Of a stretch of 64,000 nucleotides of DNA, positions 12,031 through 24,279 are shown one piece after another; positions within the stretch are counted from its first letter, which is position 1, and the number at the start of each line of letters is the position of its first letter. The position numbers were made by a program, and so were the translations under genes. Below the pieces are notes generated by a model that ran no database searches, was not told where the DNA came from, and saw only the letters and a program-made list of their open reading frames with translations. The stretch comes from Pogostemon cablin (lineage: Eukaryota; Streptophyta; Magnoliopsida; Lamiales; Lamiaceae): assembly GCA_023678885.1 (NCBI GenBank), contig CM042985.1:16780465-16844464 (forward strand). The letters run 5' to 3'.

Positions 12031-13065
12031 ACTCAGGAGCAACTGACCACGTGACAAGAGACAGATGAGCTTTTGTAGATTTCTTTCGTGTTCAAAAGGG
12101 AACTAGGTGGATATACGCAGGAATCAATGCTCGATTCGAAGTCAAAGGACTTGGGACTTGCAAATTGGACCTTGACCATGGTCCGGTCTTTATCCTCATG
12201 ATGTTCTATATACTCCGAAGATCATGTGAAATTTAACTTAATTTGGGTTATGATGTATTATTCACTAAAGGCACTGTGGTAATGAGCATTAATGATACTT
12301 GTTATGCATCTGGACATATAACTGATGGCTTTATGGTTTTAAATTGTAATAGAATGATGTTTAGTTATTATGATGATTATTCATATTCGCTAAATGCTTG
12401 TTCTTCTAGTAATGCAAATTTGAATGATGATGTTTGGAATGCTAGATTAGGTCATATTGGGCAAGATTGGATGATTAGATTTGTGAAAGAAGGATTGTTG
12501 AATCTTTCTTCTAAAGTCAAATTACCCAAATGCGAACATTATCTTCCAGGCAAAATTACTAGAAATACATTTGGTAAAGCTATTATGTCTTAATCTCCAT
12601 TAGAAGTAATCCATTCTGATATATGTGGTCCTATAAATGTGAGAGCACGACATGGAACTCATTATTTCATTATGTTCATTGATGATTATTCAGTCTATTT
12701 GATATCTCATAAGTCTGAAGCATTGGATTGTTTTAGATGATACTTGAGTGAAGTTGAAGACATATCTATCAGAACAATTCAAGAAATTTTGTAATGAAAA
12801 GGGTATAATCCGACAATTAACTGTTCCTGATACACCTCAATAAAATGGTATTGTTGAAAGAAGAAATTGGACTTTGTTGGAGATGGTGAGATCCATGATG
12901 GCACAAGCTAATCTACTGATCTTTTTTAGGGGAGATGCATTGCTTACGATGGCTTATGTGCTTAATCGTGTACTTTCCAAATCTATTTCTTTGATACCAT
13001 ATGAACTTTGGACGTGTAGAAAACCTGACTTGAGTAACCTAAGAGCTTGGGGATCAGAAGCTTAA
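12010..13065 (+). pseudogene. Copia protease and integrase, decayed (A)
   Basis: The protease active site WIIDSGATDHVTRD lies at about 12012-12060, in another frame from gag. The pre-integrase segment (12243-12593) has VWNARLGHIGQDWMIRF, with KCEHYLPGK in place of the usual CxxC half, so one zinc ligand is Tyr. The core follows with HSDICGPINVRARHG and FIDDYS, and 12874-13065 follows NGIVERRN, which holds the catalytic Glu. Several stops interrupt it. Confidence 0.83.
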
Positions 13066-13373
13066 GTACATGATTCATCGAGTCAGTATGGAAAGTTGGG
13101 TCCTATGACATAAAGTGAATCTTCATGAGATCCTACGAACATTCTAAAGGTTACATGTTCATAGGAGATCAGAATAGGAGTTTAACTGAGACAGAATCAT
13201 GTAATGCTCATTTTCTAAAAAATAAATTTCCTAGTAGAAGGGAAAGCATCTTTGATGCTGAACCTATTTTCGAGATAGTTAAAAACCAATACCTACAAGA
13301 TTTAAGTGGGAGTAGTAGTTTTAACTTATGGTATGGATCTTGATAGATGTGGATCTTGATAGATATTTGCTGA

Positions 13374-14219
13374 TTGAGGATCAGACGATTCCCAATGAGC
13401 AGATTTTATCTACAGAAGACCATCAAATGTCTATCTTGGAAAATTTCTAGGAATCAAGTGCCCAAAAGGCATTATGATATTGAAGGACAAGCCTTCTTTG
13501 TTTCACCAGAAAATGGAGATGTTTCTCCTGTTGATAAGGAAGAGCCCAGAAATGTCAAAGAAGCTCTGACTTGTCTGGCAAAGGAGAAATGGATGAAAGT
13601 GATGAAAGAGGAGAAGGGGTCTATGAAGTCAAATCAAGTCTTGGAACTTGTAGATCTTTCGAAGGGACAAAAGGCAATTGGGAATAAATGGATTCTCATA
13701 ATCAAAAGAAATGCTAATGGCTCAATAGAGATGTATAAAGTTCGTCTGGTGGAAAAAGGTTATACTCAACAAGAGAGTATTAACTATGAAGAAACTTTTT
13801 CACCTGTAGCGAGGTTTGCCTCGATTTATCTAATGTTGGCTATTGTGGCTAGTGTGGATTTAGAGTTATACCAAATGGATTTTAAGACCACATTTCTCAA
13901 TGGAGAACTAGAAGAAGAAATTTACATGCAACAACCTGTAGGATTTATTCTTCGAGGTCAAGAGGATAAAGTTTATAGATTGAAGAAGTCAATCTACGGA
14001 CACAAACAATCCTCTAGACAATGGTATTTGAGATTTCACACTACGACCATTTCATATAACTTCATTATGATAAATGAGGACCACTGTGTTTACATTAAAT
14101 GGTCCAATGGATGTTTTTTTATTCTATCCTTGTATATGGATGACATACTACTAGCAGGTAATAGCCGAAACCATATAAAAATGGTTGTCTTCGAATTTCG
14201 AAATGAAAGATATGGGTGA
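13374..14219 (+). pseudogene. Copia reverse transcriptase (A)
   Basis: A 281-aa frame covers most of the RVT_2 domain: NVKEALTCLAKEKWMKVMKEE, NKWILIIKRNANGSIE, KGYTQQESINYEETFSPVAR, YQMDFKTTFLNGELEEEIYM (first catalytic Asp) and LYMDDILLAGN (catalytic YMDD-type box near residue 255). A frameshift after FEFRNERYG ends it; MKDMGEAEYILGV continues in another frame. This is the best-kept enzyme domain of A. Confidence 0.88.
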
Positions 14220-14416
14220 AGCAGAGTACATACTTGGTGTGAAAGATCCATAGGGATCGTTCAAAGAAATTATTGAGTTTGTCTCAAGAGACTTACATCA
14301 AGAAACTTTTAGAACGGTTCTAAATGAACACCTGCAAACCTATGGATACTCTAATTGTAAAAGGCGAATCATTGAGTCAGCATATGTGTCCCAAGACTTG
14401 AGATTAAAAGAATGAA

Positions 14417-14962
14417 ATGGCTAAAGTACCATATGCCAATGTGATTGACTGCAATTATTCTCTCTATTATCATGGGAATAACAGTACACTGAATGGGTAT
14501 ACAGACGTTGACTGGAGTGGTGATTTAGATAAATATAAATCAATTCCCGATTATGTCTTCTTGCTCAACAATGGAGCAATCTCATGGTGTAGCAAGAAAT
14601 AGTCTTGCATAACACTGTCCACTATGGAAATAGAGTTTGTGGCATGTGCGTCTGCAGTTCAAGAGGTTATTTGGTTGAGAAGATTCATGAAACATTTGGA
14701 AGTCTCAAACACTCCAGTTGGAGCTATTTTATTTAATTGTGATAATCAGGTGATTATTGCTTACACAAAAGACCCAAAATATCATGGAAAGACCAAACAT
14801 GTTGACACGAAGTTCAACTTTGTTAGAGATATTGTAGACAAGAAGAAGGTGATTCTTAGTTACATTTCTACTCATTTGATGTTAGCAGATCATTTTACCA
14901 AACTAATTCCCAAAGATGTACGCATAGAACATGTAAATGGATTGGGTTTGCAAAGGATTTAA
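14417..14962 (+). pseudogene. Copia RNase H (A)
   Basis: Two frames separated by a stop. The first (14417-14602) has LNGYTDVDWSGDLDKYKS and the second (14624-14962) has MEIEFVACASAVQEVIWLRRF, CDNQ and HGKTKHVDTKFNFVRD. These are the conserved copia RNase H blocks in order. LADHFTKLIPK marks the C-terminus of the polyprotein. Confidence 0.87.
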
Positions 14963-15937
14963 AATGATGTATTGAATATGTATATGTATGTTAATGGAAT
15001 AGTTAATGGCTTAACTATACATATATATTTTATAAATTATATTTGATGGTTCATATATAATTGTATGTCGGCAAGTTATGATTAGCTCTCTCATACGAGC
15101 AATCACCTCTGGCTTAGTAAGAGTGCAGAGATGAGATTACAATGATTAATGTAATCACGATAGATTTCACCACGAATCAAATCCAACTTGTTGTATAGCT
15201 AAATCGACGGAGATCCTTTACGTTGAAGGGAGGATATCTGGGTTAAGCGTATGGGACACATTTGAACTTGGATTTACACGATGTCTAAATTAAATAAAAT
15301 ACGACATACACTTTATTGGAAGGAAGTTAAAGATATTGTGACATGTGTTTTGGGAAAACGACATGTGCTAAGTTGACCCTAACAGGATTGAGAAAATTAT
15401 CCCTATTTTTCTCAAAAGTATGAGTCCTTATCTATTGGTTACCCTTATGATTTTCTACTATATTCTAAGTCTTCACTTTGGTATTGCTACTTTGGCATGT
15501 TACTAAAAGAGCTATGATAAATAACGGCGATGCAGTACATGTCTAGGAAAGAAACCATAGTGGAAGACTGTAGATATTTAATGAGATGGGAAGAACGTCT
15601 TAATTTAACATATACTATTGTGATTCATTGACTAGTCAATCATGCAGGGTCTTGATTATGAATACATAATTTTTGCATAATGGTTGAATATGCTCTTACA
15701 AAATTAAGGGATTGAAAAGAGATATGTCAACTTATGTTAAATATTCAAGAGTTCTGGGGCATAGCGAGCTTGTTGAGTTTCATTGATAAACTGGTTGAGT
15801 TGTTATATATATCTAACAAGTGTATAGCAATTAAAACTCATATCTCGTGGGTCACATGATGTATTAATCTGTGCGAGAATATGATTCATGAAGAAAATGA
15901 GTCAGACAACTTTTGGACTTCATATGTGAGTTGGACA
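14963..15937 (+). other. 3' untranslated part of copia A
   Basis: About 975 bp between the RNase H stop and the 3' LTR with no coding frame. The expected polypurine tract before 15938 is not recognisable: the sequence reads GTGAGTTGGACA, only weakly purine-rich. Confidence 0.6.
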
Positions 15938-16401
15938 TGTAAATTATAATTAATTTTAATTAATTATATTCCACATATGAAAGTGGATGAGAGAGTGAAA
16001 GGTAGTTATGAAGCGGCAGTTCTTAACTCCCATCTTTTGGGAATATATAATACTGCGCCATGCAGTTTTCAAAGACACTAAAACATTGAGACACGATGAA
16101 GCGTTACAAAATGCAGAAGCAGAACATAGAATGTTGAGAAGCGTGGTTCCTCTCTTGTTGGGTTTTTTCTTCTTATTCACATGAAAATCCAGTTTACATA
16201 TTCTCCAGACTAATACCATATTGTGAAAACATATCTTTCAACCCCATGTTGAATGATTGACCCAGAGATCACAGTTTAACATGAGTACCAATCAATTCGT
16301 ATGTTTTTCTTTCGCTGCAACTTAACCCTACGGAGAAAGGTATGTTTTCTCTCTAGGCATGATTAGGATTAGTGCTTTTGTGAACGTGAATTTTTTCAAC
16401 A
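15938..16401 (+). repeat. 3' LTR of copia A
   Basis: 464 bp, TGTAAATTATAATTAAT to TTTTTTCAACA, aligning throughout with 9810-10276. Confidence 0.92.
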
Positions 16402-18276
16402 TTCCTCAGTGAGTACAAAGATATAATCTTTAACAGTTAAAACAATGTCCATGTTTCATTTCCAGTCAACATAATTAGTGCCAGTAAGTTTATGTTCTTT
16501 AAGTATAACAGAAACTGAGTTGAGTGTCATTTAAAAATCCTGAGAATCATAAATAAATAAAAAGATCAAAGACTTCGAATTTATCAAATTATATTGATTC
16601 CCGCAAAAATAATATAAAATAAAATTCACCAACATCTCAAGTACCGTGAGTCTGCATGCCATGATACTGTGGATGTATACAAACCCGAACATTTACAAGA
16701 GAAGGTTTTACCCATTAATTTCATTTGTCAACCGAACTTTATGACAAAATAGTTAATAGTCGTTTTCACTTTAGCCATGCAATAACAGCAGTGATTCTGA
16801 TGGGGAGGATACTTATTATTTACACCTAAGTATACACCCTTATTTGTTCCCAAGTCCACGGCCCAAGCTTGTGTGCCTTACAGATGGAGAAGTACACACG
16901 CGCTCGGATAACTTCCTACAATCATCGTAAAGAAGTTCGTACCAGTGATCCATGAATAAACTCATCCGATTGGGAGGAAGGTCTATGCCAATACACAAGT
17001 TTATTCACATCACTTATGAACAATAATGGAGACTAAAGGAATTAATTATCAATCTCCTCTCCCACTTAGTTATTTAAACACCGAGGGATTTTTAACATGC
17101 ATATAATATTTAATAATAAAATATACATCCTAGCATGCTTCTATTTTAAGTAATTTAAAAAAAAATAAATCACATAGAATATGCTCATATATATAAAAAT
17201 AATCGTCAAATAAAACAATTAATGCAGTTATATATCAAGAAATAAATAAGGAAAATGTTGAATCACGAAAACGAGCCCGGCTTGCCCATAGGCTACAACT
17301 GCACATTTCGTCTAGCCTATTAGCACGAAAAAACCCGTCAACACTGCCCAAGAATTCACGCGCCTGCACGACACCATTTTGCCTTCTGTGCCATCAACGT
17401 ACACTACCGCTTGGAACATTACCCTGGCATGACTTGTCCCGGCCATCTTTAGGCCCGTCCTGCTGGCAACACTCGCCTTTCGTGCGCGCCAACATCATGA
17501 GATCATGCCACTGGTGTTGGTGGTTCTCCCAGCCATGTATTGCTCTCTCAGCATGAATCATACCGGCAACATCATCAGGTCATCCCACTGACTGGGCTGT
17601 CGATGGTGCATGTTGCCCATTGGAACTGCTCAGATTCTGGCATACCCGATTGGTTAGAGGAGAGACCCGACCAAGTCACCATAGAGATCGAATCAACCAG
17701 AGGACAGACCAGCCTGGTACGTTTTTCTAACACGCTCAAAATGCCGATGCTGAACATCAGAAGCCTCCTGTCAGTTATCATCAGGTACGCCGTTGCAGAA
17801 CTGCCTCAAACCCGACAGACTGTAGCTTTAGATTTGATCAAAACCACCATGGACTCACTCTGAGACCCACTCAAAACCTATCGTAGACTCACCCAGAAGC
17901 TATCGTCTACTCACCCAGAAGATTCATTCGACTGGCTCGAGAACGTCACTGTACATGTCCGATGCCGCTCACAACCTGTAGTCGATCTCCACTGTGGGTT
18001 GTAACTAGTCGACGTCGTGCAGCCAATGGTCACCAGCCACACCAAGGCTGGCCGTCTTTAGCCATGGATATTCACCCATCAGTCCTGGCGCTGAGGCCCA
18101 TTAACCTCCTGTTGTCGTGTCTCTGCCCATCGCTCGCAACCGTGGTCATCGTTCACTTGCCGCACGACAGCAGTCCAGCAGCGGCCACATCCATAGTGGG
18201 CTTGGCAGTCGCAAATAGGTCCATCAGCACTTTCAGCCACCAGCCACCATGCGTCGCCGATCACCACAAAACTGAA
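16402..18276 (-). other. Leader of minus copia copy 1, right of element A
   Basis: 16402-17200 matches the leaders of C (31470-32330) and D (38500-39380), including the motifs around GATGGGGAGGATACTTATTATT and the CTCCCACTTAGTTATTTAA block. 17250-18260 is unlike C and D: it is GC-richer, has a weak ACTCACCCAGAAG repeat near 17880-17920, and lacks their minisatellite. Short open frames here (17540-17863, 17962-18315) resemble no known protein. Confidence 0.7.
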
Positions 18277-18288
18277 GCTCTGATACCA
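18277..18288 (-). other. tRNA-Met primer-binding site, minus copia copy 1
   Basis: GCTCTGATACCA on the plus strand is the exact complement of TGGTATCAGAGC. It sits two bases from the LTR. Confidence 0.88.
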
Positions 18289-18290
18289 AT

Positions 18291-18842
18291 TATTGGCGTT
18301 CGATCATTTTATTAGCATGAATCATTAGGGTACCATGCAAACTTAAATAGCGGAAGCAATTATTTTCAAAGTTCGCATTACCTTTCACCAGGGTATGTTG
18401 TTGAAGAACAGCTGTAGAGAACAACCTCTTGATCTTCTACTATATTCCCAAGTCCAATCTTGACGTCTTGTGGGAGATGATCTTCAGGATCTTCTCAATC
18501 TGCTCCTAACCCTCTATTCACGTCAAATAGGCGTAGGTATTAGGGTTCTAGGAAGCTGAGATGACTTATATATGAGCTACAGTAGGGACCAGGAGGAGAA
18601 ATTAAAGTTAGGCCTCCATTGGGTTTAAGTATCTAATTTTAGCATAAAACTTATACTTAAGTCCAATAATAATAATATAGTCCACTAAAATATTATTACT
18701 GCACTACCGTTCTAATCCCATAATTACGTTATGGGCTCCTTCTTATTATAAGCCCCACAGTCTCATGTTTAAGATATACAATGCCCATTAATCAATTAAG
18801 TTACTGACAACTCAAATTAATTAATATCTCATCCAAGAGTAG
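18291..18842 (-). repeat. Partial 5' LTR of minus copia copy 1
   Basis: It aligns with the C/D LTRs from their plus-strand start (here TATTGGCGTTCGATCATT, terminal TG changed to TA) as far as CTCATCCAAGAGTAG. The outer part of the LTR is missing, replaced at 18846 by unrelated sequence. Confidence 0.8.
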
Positions 18843-18845
18843 ACC

Positions 18846-19341
18846 TGTAACAACAAATTTTGGATTTATAATAAAATAAATACAAATTGCGTACAAATAT
18901 AATTTCAGATGAATTTAATTTGAAGAAGATGTAAGCAGGTTACAATCTCAATCAATCCTCTGATTCTTCTCTCGAACCAACGTGGCTTTGACTTAACTTT
19001 GACTTGACTTAACTTTGAATTATGTGTTGACTTTAACTTCTTTGACTGGAGTGTATGTTGACTGTGTTGACAGCGTGTGTGTTGAGCTAGATCTCTCGGG
19101 TGTGTAGTCTTGAACGTTGATCCGGAGGCATTGAACCTTTATTCAGATTGAACATTGACTGGGGAGCTTTCCATAAAGAACGCTTGATCTGGGGGACTTG
19201 GAGCCTTGATCCCGGATTGGTGGTAGTTTTTGGTTTGAAGCTTGCTTGAAGATGCTTTGAAGATCTTGAGCTTAAAGATTGACTTGCAGTTTGAAGATCT
19301 TGAGCTTGAAGACTTGAAGATTCGTTGAAGATCTTGAGCTC
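18846..19341. other. Fragment of unidentified repeat, possibly an LTR end, with short internal repeats
   Basis: The sequence starts TGTAACAACAAATTTTGG directly after the truncated LTR. 18990-19080 has repeated GACTTAACTTTGACTT words. 19250-19341 has three copies of a GAAGATCTTGAGCT-based unit. There is no coding signal. The TG start suggests an LTR edge, but no partner copy is in the window. Confidence 0.4.
19250..19341. repeat. Degenerate tandem repeat of GAAGATCTTGAGCT
   Basis: Three copies of TTGAAGATCTTGAGCT followed by TAAAG, TGAAG and CAAAG lie within 92 bp, ending exactly where copia copy 2 begins. Confidence 0.8.
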
Positions 19342-20313
19342 AAAGGATATCATCCACGTAGAGTACTAGAAATACCACTATGTTTTCGTCACACTTCTTA
19401 TACACACATGATTCATCCAGACATTGAATAAATCTATATGACTGGATTAGTTCATCAAAATGGATGTTCCATGATCTTGAAGCTTGTTTTAATCAATAAA
19501 TGGACCTATTAAGCGTACACACAAGATGCTCTTCGCAATTTGCAATAAATCCCTCTAGTTGCTTCATATAAATGTTTTCGACAAGACTTCCATTGAGGAA
19601 AGCTATCTTGACATCCATTTGTCATACCTCATAATCCATATGAGCATCAATAGACAAAAGAATCCGGATTGACTTAAGAATGACCACAGACGAGAAGGTT
19701 TCCTCAAAATCGATTCCTTCTTTCTGAGTATATCCTTTAGCGACAAGCCTTGCTTTAAAGGTTTCCACCTTACCATCAGATCCTCTTTTTATTTTATAGA
19801 CTCACTTGCATCAAATAGCTTTTACACCATTTGGTGGTTCTACAAGATCCCAGACTTGATTAGAATACATGGATTCTATTTCAGATTTCATTGCCTTTTG
19901 CCATGATTGAGCATCTTTATCATGCAGTGCCTCATGGAAATTCCATGGTCGATTTCATGTTCACCAGGGACCAAGTCGGATGACTCTCCCACTGCGATGA
20001 GGCTCTGCAGGCAATTGTGTATCGGGTGTGACATGGGTGCAGTGTCCAATGGTATATCCTCTTGCACAGTTGGTATTATATTTGGTGTTTCCCCTCTTAT
20101 TTCTTCTAGAATAACTTTACTCATGGGTTTGTGATTCATAATATAATCCTCTTCCAAAAATCCAGCGTTCGTGCTAATGATCACCTTTTGGTTTTTTGGA
20201 TTATAAAATAAATCACCTTTCGTTCCTTTAGGATATTTTATAAACAGACAAATTTCAGTATGTGATTCTAACTTATCAGCATCCGCCTTTAACACATGTG
20301 CCGGGGCATCCAA
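19342..20313 (-). pseudogene. Copia RT N-terminal half and linker (copy 2)
   Basis: The 20313-19888 frame is the integrase-RT linker (KGDLFYNPKNQKVIISTNAGF). 19887-19342 continues in pieces through MKSEIESMYSNQVWDLVEPP, KGYTQKEGIDFEETF and MDVKIAFLNGSL to LYVDDI. Unlike copy 1 the catalytic YVDD is intact, but the domain is cut right after it and stops occur upstream. Confidence 0.8.
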
Positions 20314-20329
20314 ATCCGAATATGTTTGA

Positions 20330-21104
20330 GACTAGGCTTACATCCTGCCCAAAGTTCTGTGGGTGTGGAGGCTACCGATTTAGAAGGTACTAAGTTTAAA
20401 ATGTAAGTCGTTGTTTATAAGGCATGACCCTAGAACGAATTTGGTAATTTAGAATAACTCATCATTGATCTTACCATTTCCATAAGAGTCTTGTTCCTTC
20501 TTTTCGCTACACCATTCTACTAGGGTGTGCCCGGTGCAGACAATTAGGATTCTATACATTCCTATGATAAATAATTCGTAAACTCTCCCAGGAGGTATTG
20601 ACCACCATGATCAGATCGTAGCGTCTTGATATATTTTTCAAGTTGCTTTTCCACATCAGCTTTATACTCTTTGAATTTATAAAAGCACTCAGACTTGCGG
20701 CTCATCAAATAAATATATCCCTATCTAGAATAATCATCAATAAAAGTGACGAAGTATTCATAATCACCTCTTGCCTGGACCGACATAGGGCCACATAAAT
20801 CAGAATGAACCATTTCCAACAGATCCTTAGCTGTATACCCCTTTGCCTTAAAATGCCTTTTGGTCATTTTTCCTTCCAAGCAGGATTCATAAGTTGGATA
20901 ATTTTCCTCTACTAATGAACTCAGAGGTCCATCAACTATCAACCTTTGAATCCTACTCAAGTTAATATGACCCAATCTTAGATGCCAAAGATATATTTGG
21001 TTCATTTTCGAAGGTTCTTTTCTCTTATTAGTAGATGTATCATTCAATTCAATTTGTTGCACTATGGGAGAAATTGGATTAAGAGTATACAAATTATCTA
21101 TCAA
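20330..21104 (-). pseudogene. Copia integrase with zinc-binding N-terminus (copy 2)
   Basis: The 21104-20721 frame carries the pre-integrase domain (LWHLRLGHINLSRIQRLIVDGP, then YESCLEGKMTKRHF, in which the first zinc Cys is Tyr) and the start of the core (MVHSDLCGPMSVQARGDYEYFVTFIDDYSR). Beyond 20720 the core continues broken, with TLRSDHGGQYL where GGEY is usual. Copy 1 lacks most of this N-terminal part. Confidence 0.82.
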
Positions 21105-21384
21105 TGCACCATCACAGATAAAAATTCCATTTTTCCTTAAAACAACCTAGTCATTAAAAGAAACAGAATAATCATCCATAAACAATTTAAAAAATAAAAT
21201 TAAATTCTTTCTAAAATGACGTACATAAAGACAATTCCTCAAAATAAGAGTTTTATTCTTATTGAAAAATAAATATACGTCTCCCACTGCAACAGCCGCT
21301 ACTCTTGTAGCATTCCCCATGAATATGGTAATCTCCCTATCACTAAGCTATCGTGTTTGATGGAACCCCTGCAAAGAATTGCAG

Positions 21385-22177
21385 ACATGGTCAGTGGTTC
21401 CCGTATCTACACACTAGGTGTCAACAGATACAACCTCTAAACACGATTCAACAACTAGTATAAAAGACTTACTGTTCATATTCCCTTTTAAAAGAGGGCA
21501 GTCAGCCTTGTAGTGCCCCGGCTGCTTGCATTTGAAGAACATGCCTTAAGGCTTCTTGACTGCACCACTCTTTGCGTTCACTTGGTTCACTGGTGCTGAA
21601 TTTCCTTGCTTTGTCTTATTCCTACCGCCTTTTGGCCTAGAATGAGGAGCATTTTCAGCAACATGAACTTGAGGAGCTCTACGAAATAGTTCTTCCGCTG
21701 CCACAAGTTCTGTCAGAAGTTTCGCCAATGTGTATAAATATTTGTTCATACCGTAGTTCAAGCATAACTACTCAAAACTCCCAGAAAAGCTTTAGAGTAT
21801 GATATCGACTTGGGTTTCCCCATCGATTTCAGCTCCAAGAACCTCCAATTCAATGAGTTGGCCCATCATCCTAAGGACATGTTCCCTCATGGAAGTGCCC
21901 TCAGTAATTTTAGTGTTCATAAGTACAGACATGCCCTTCGACCTAGCAGAACGACTCCGGTGCCCTAAGATTTCCCTAAGATTATGCATTATATCATAGG
22001 TGGTGTTAATAGTTTGATGCTGAGTCTGAAGTACATTTGACATAGAAGCCAAAATATAGCACTTAGCCATCCTATCAGCTTTGAGCCACCTATTATAAGC
22101 AACTCTTTACTCTTCAGTAGAGTCATCAGTAGGTTCCGTAGGACATTCCTTAGTGAGAATAAAGATATAATCTTCAA
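21385..22177 (-). pseudogene. Copia gag and protease (copy 2)
   Basis: Gag blocks are at 22177-21989, 22070-21792 and 21761-21546 in shifting frames, matching copy 1 residue for residue over long runs. The zinc knuckle near 21540-21495 reads FFKCKQPGHYKADCP, so the first Cys is Phe. The protease site CVDTGTTDHVCNS follows at about 21430-21395, with Asp-Thr-Gly intact but a stop just before it. Confidence 0.82.
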
Positions 22178-22434
22178 TAGTTAAAACAATGTCCTTGTTT
22201 CATTTCCAGTCAACATAATTATTGCCAGTAAGTTTATGTTCTTTAAGTATAACAGAAAGTCAGTTAAGTGCCATTTGAAAATCCTGAGAATCATAAATAA
22301 ATAAACAGATCAAACACTTCGAATTTATCAATTTATATTGATTCCTTCAAAAATAATATAAAATAAAATTCACCAACATCTCAAACACCGTGAGTCTACA
22401 TGCCACAATTGTGTGAACGTATACAAACTCGAAC

Positions 22435-22890
22435 TGTAAATTATAATTAATATTAATTAATTATATTCCACATAAGAAAGTGGATAAGAGAGAGAGAAAT
22501 GTAGTTATGAAGCGGCAGTTCTTAACTCCCATCTTTTGGGAATATATAATACTTTTCAAAGACGCTAAAACAATGAGACATGTTGAAGCATTACAGAACG
22601 CAGAAGCAGAACATAGAACGCTGAGAAGCGTGGTTTCTCTCTCACGGGATTTTTTCTCTCCTTATTCACATGAAAATCCAGTTTACATATTCTCCAGACT
22701 AATACCATATCGTGAAAATATATCTTTCAATCCCGTATTGAACGATTAATCCAAATACCACAGTTTAACATGAGTACCAATCGATTCGTATTTTTTTCTT
22801 CCGCTGCAACTTAACCCTATGGAAAAAGGTAAGTTTTCTATCTAGGCATGATTAGGGTTAGTGCTTTTGTGAAGGTGAGTTTGTCCAACA
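22435..22890 (+). repeat. 5' LTR of copia B
   Basis: 456 bp with the same termini as the A LTRs. It lacks 12 bp around the CTGCGCCATGCAG site present in both A LTRs. TGGTATTAGAGCCA follows at 22892. Confidence 0.9.
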
Positions 22891-24279
22891 TTGGTATTAG
22901 AGCCAATGGTTGGTACTCCGTATACTTTTCTGGGATTTGAAAATATTTGATGGTTTTAATATTTTGCCTTTATTATTTAATATGCACATATATGATTCTA
23001 GTATTGGTGTTATACGATGGTTGTATTATGTGATATTGATGGGTCATTAATGTGAGTTTGAGGCAGATTATATTGTTTCCAGTGATTACGAGTGTATGAC
23101 GATTTCAATTTTTTAACACTCTTCAAAGGTTCAACTTTTGTCATTTTTTGTGCATAGAAAGCATATTTTAGTAATATCACAGGATAAGCCTCATCGAGAG
23201 TAATCCGTCAGTATTTATTTTGCATTTTTTGGCCCTGTAAAACTCAAGATATGGTCTGTTTTTAAGAATTTGATAAAGGTCAGGGACTTTTTCACAATTA
23301 AAACAAAGTAAAGAGTTGACCGGGTCAATCCAATGCAGATCGGCCCAAACCGGACTGAGCCGACGTGGACTAGACTATCCCGTGGTAAAACTGGACTGGG
23401 TAGAGCCACCAGCACTCGGATGTTCTGCGCTGGCGCGTGAAGACCACGCGTCGGAGGACGGTGGAACCGATGTGGTGCATGAAGCTCACGCACTGGTAAC
23501 CGACAACTATACGGTAGTGCATGGATTACACGCACCGATAGATACCTTCTTCGGTGACGGCGCGTGTACCACACACGCCGAGTGCACACCTCCGGCAACC
23601 AGTGCGTGATGGTGCATAGGAGCACGTGACGGCACATTGCAGGTACGAGATGGCACGTGACAGCTTCATGTAGCGTGTGGTGGTGCTTAATGTCGTTTTC
23701 CAGCAATTTTTCGAAGTTTTCCAGCCAGTTTCAACGCGTGGAGTCCAATGGTGATGTTTTCGAGAGCGTTTGACGTCATTTTTAGTGTGTATGTGTAGTT
23801 ATACTTCATTTTATGATATTTGTTGAATATGAACCTTTGGGATGACTATTTGGTTGCAATTTTTGATAATGATGCACCTTAATATGTCATTTAATTATAA
23901 ATTCATGGTGTTGAGTGTTGTAAGAATTGTTTAAACTCTTGTAGCCTATGAAAGTGGGAGACAAAGTTTGTTGGACTGATTTACTTGTGAATATGTCTAT
24001 TGTATCTTGGAAAGTTGTTTCCATATGCATTAAACGGAGAGAAAATTCATGTGATATAGTTTGACTAACACTAGTATGTTTGTTTTTGGTTGCTCGTTTT
24101 CTCAGAGAAATGTCTGGATGGGGAACAATTTCAGAGGAAGACATTATGACTAAGGATGAAGTCCTCCATGAATTCTTGAATTATAAAATGAAGCCTACAC
24201 ACAACATAAGGGACCACACAATTGAGTTGATTAAACTCTACAACCGATTGATGCCTTTAATTTATAGCAATACGATTCC

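Larger units (their letters stand above)
9810..16401 (+). mobile_element. Plus-strand Ty1/copia element A, two LTRs
   Basis: A 6.6-kb element flanked by similar LTRs of 467 and 464 bp, both starting TGTAAATTATAATTAA and ending CAACA. A tRNA-Met primer site follows the left LTR. The internal order gag, protease, integrase, reverse transcriptase, RNase H is that of copia. The coding region is broken by stops and frameshifts. The 5-bp flanks differ (CGAAC left, TTCCT right), so it is not a simple insertion with a target duplication. Confidence 0.9.
6390..18842 (-). mobile_element. Minus-strand Ty1/copia element, copy 1, interrupted by plus-strand copia A
   Basis: Two pieces, 6390-9809 and 16402-18842, form one degraded element read right to left: partial 5' LTR, tRNA-Met primer site, long leader, gag, protease remnant, integrase, reverse transcriptase, RNase H. 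The 3' LTR and polypurine tract are absent, so the left end is truncated near 6390. Element A sits between the pieces, and 289 bp of leader is present on both sides of A (9521-9809 and 16402-16690). The leader and LTR place it in the same family as elements C and D, but as a different subfamily. Confidence 0.8.
19342..22434 (-). mobile_element. Minus-strand copia fragment, copy 2
   Basis: It matches copy 1 from within RT to the leader (copy 1 about 7090-9809) but is better kept in the integrase and protease. The left end is cut inside the RT catalytic box (LYVDDI) at 19342. The right end joins copia B at the same leader base (CGAAC/TGTAAATT) as copy 1 joins copia A. Confidence 0.88.

Noticed and set aside
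17540..18315. Two GC-richer open frames of 107 and 117 aa in the copy 1 leader
   Set aside because: No recognisable domain, on the strand opposite to the element, and inside its untranslated leader next to the primer site.
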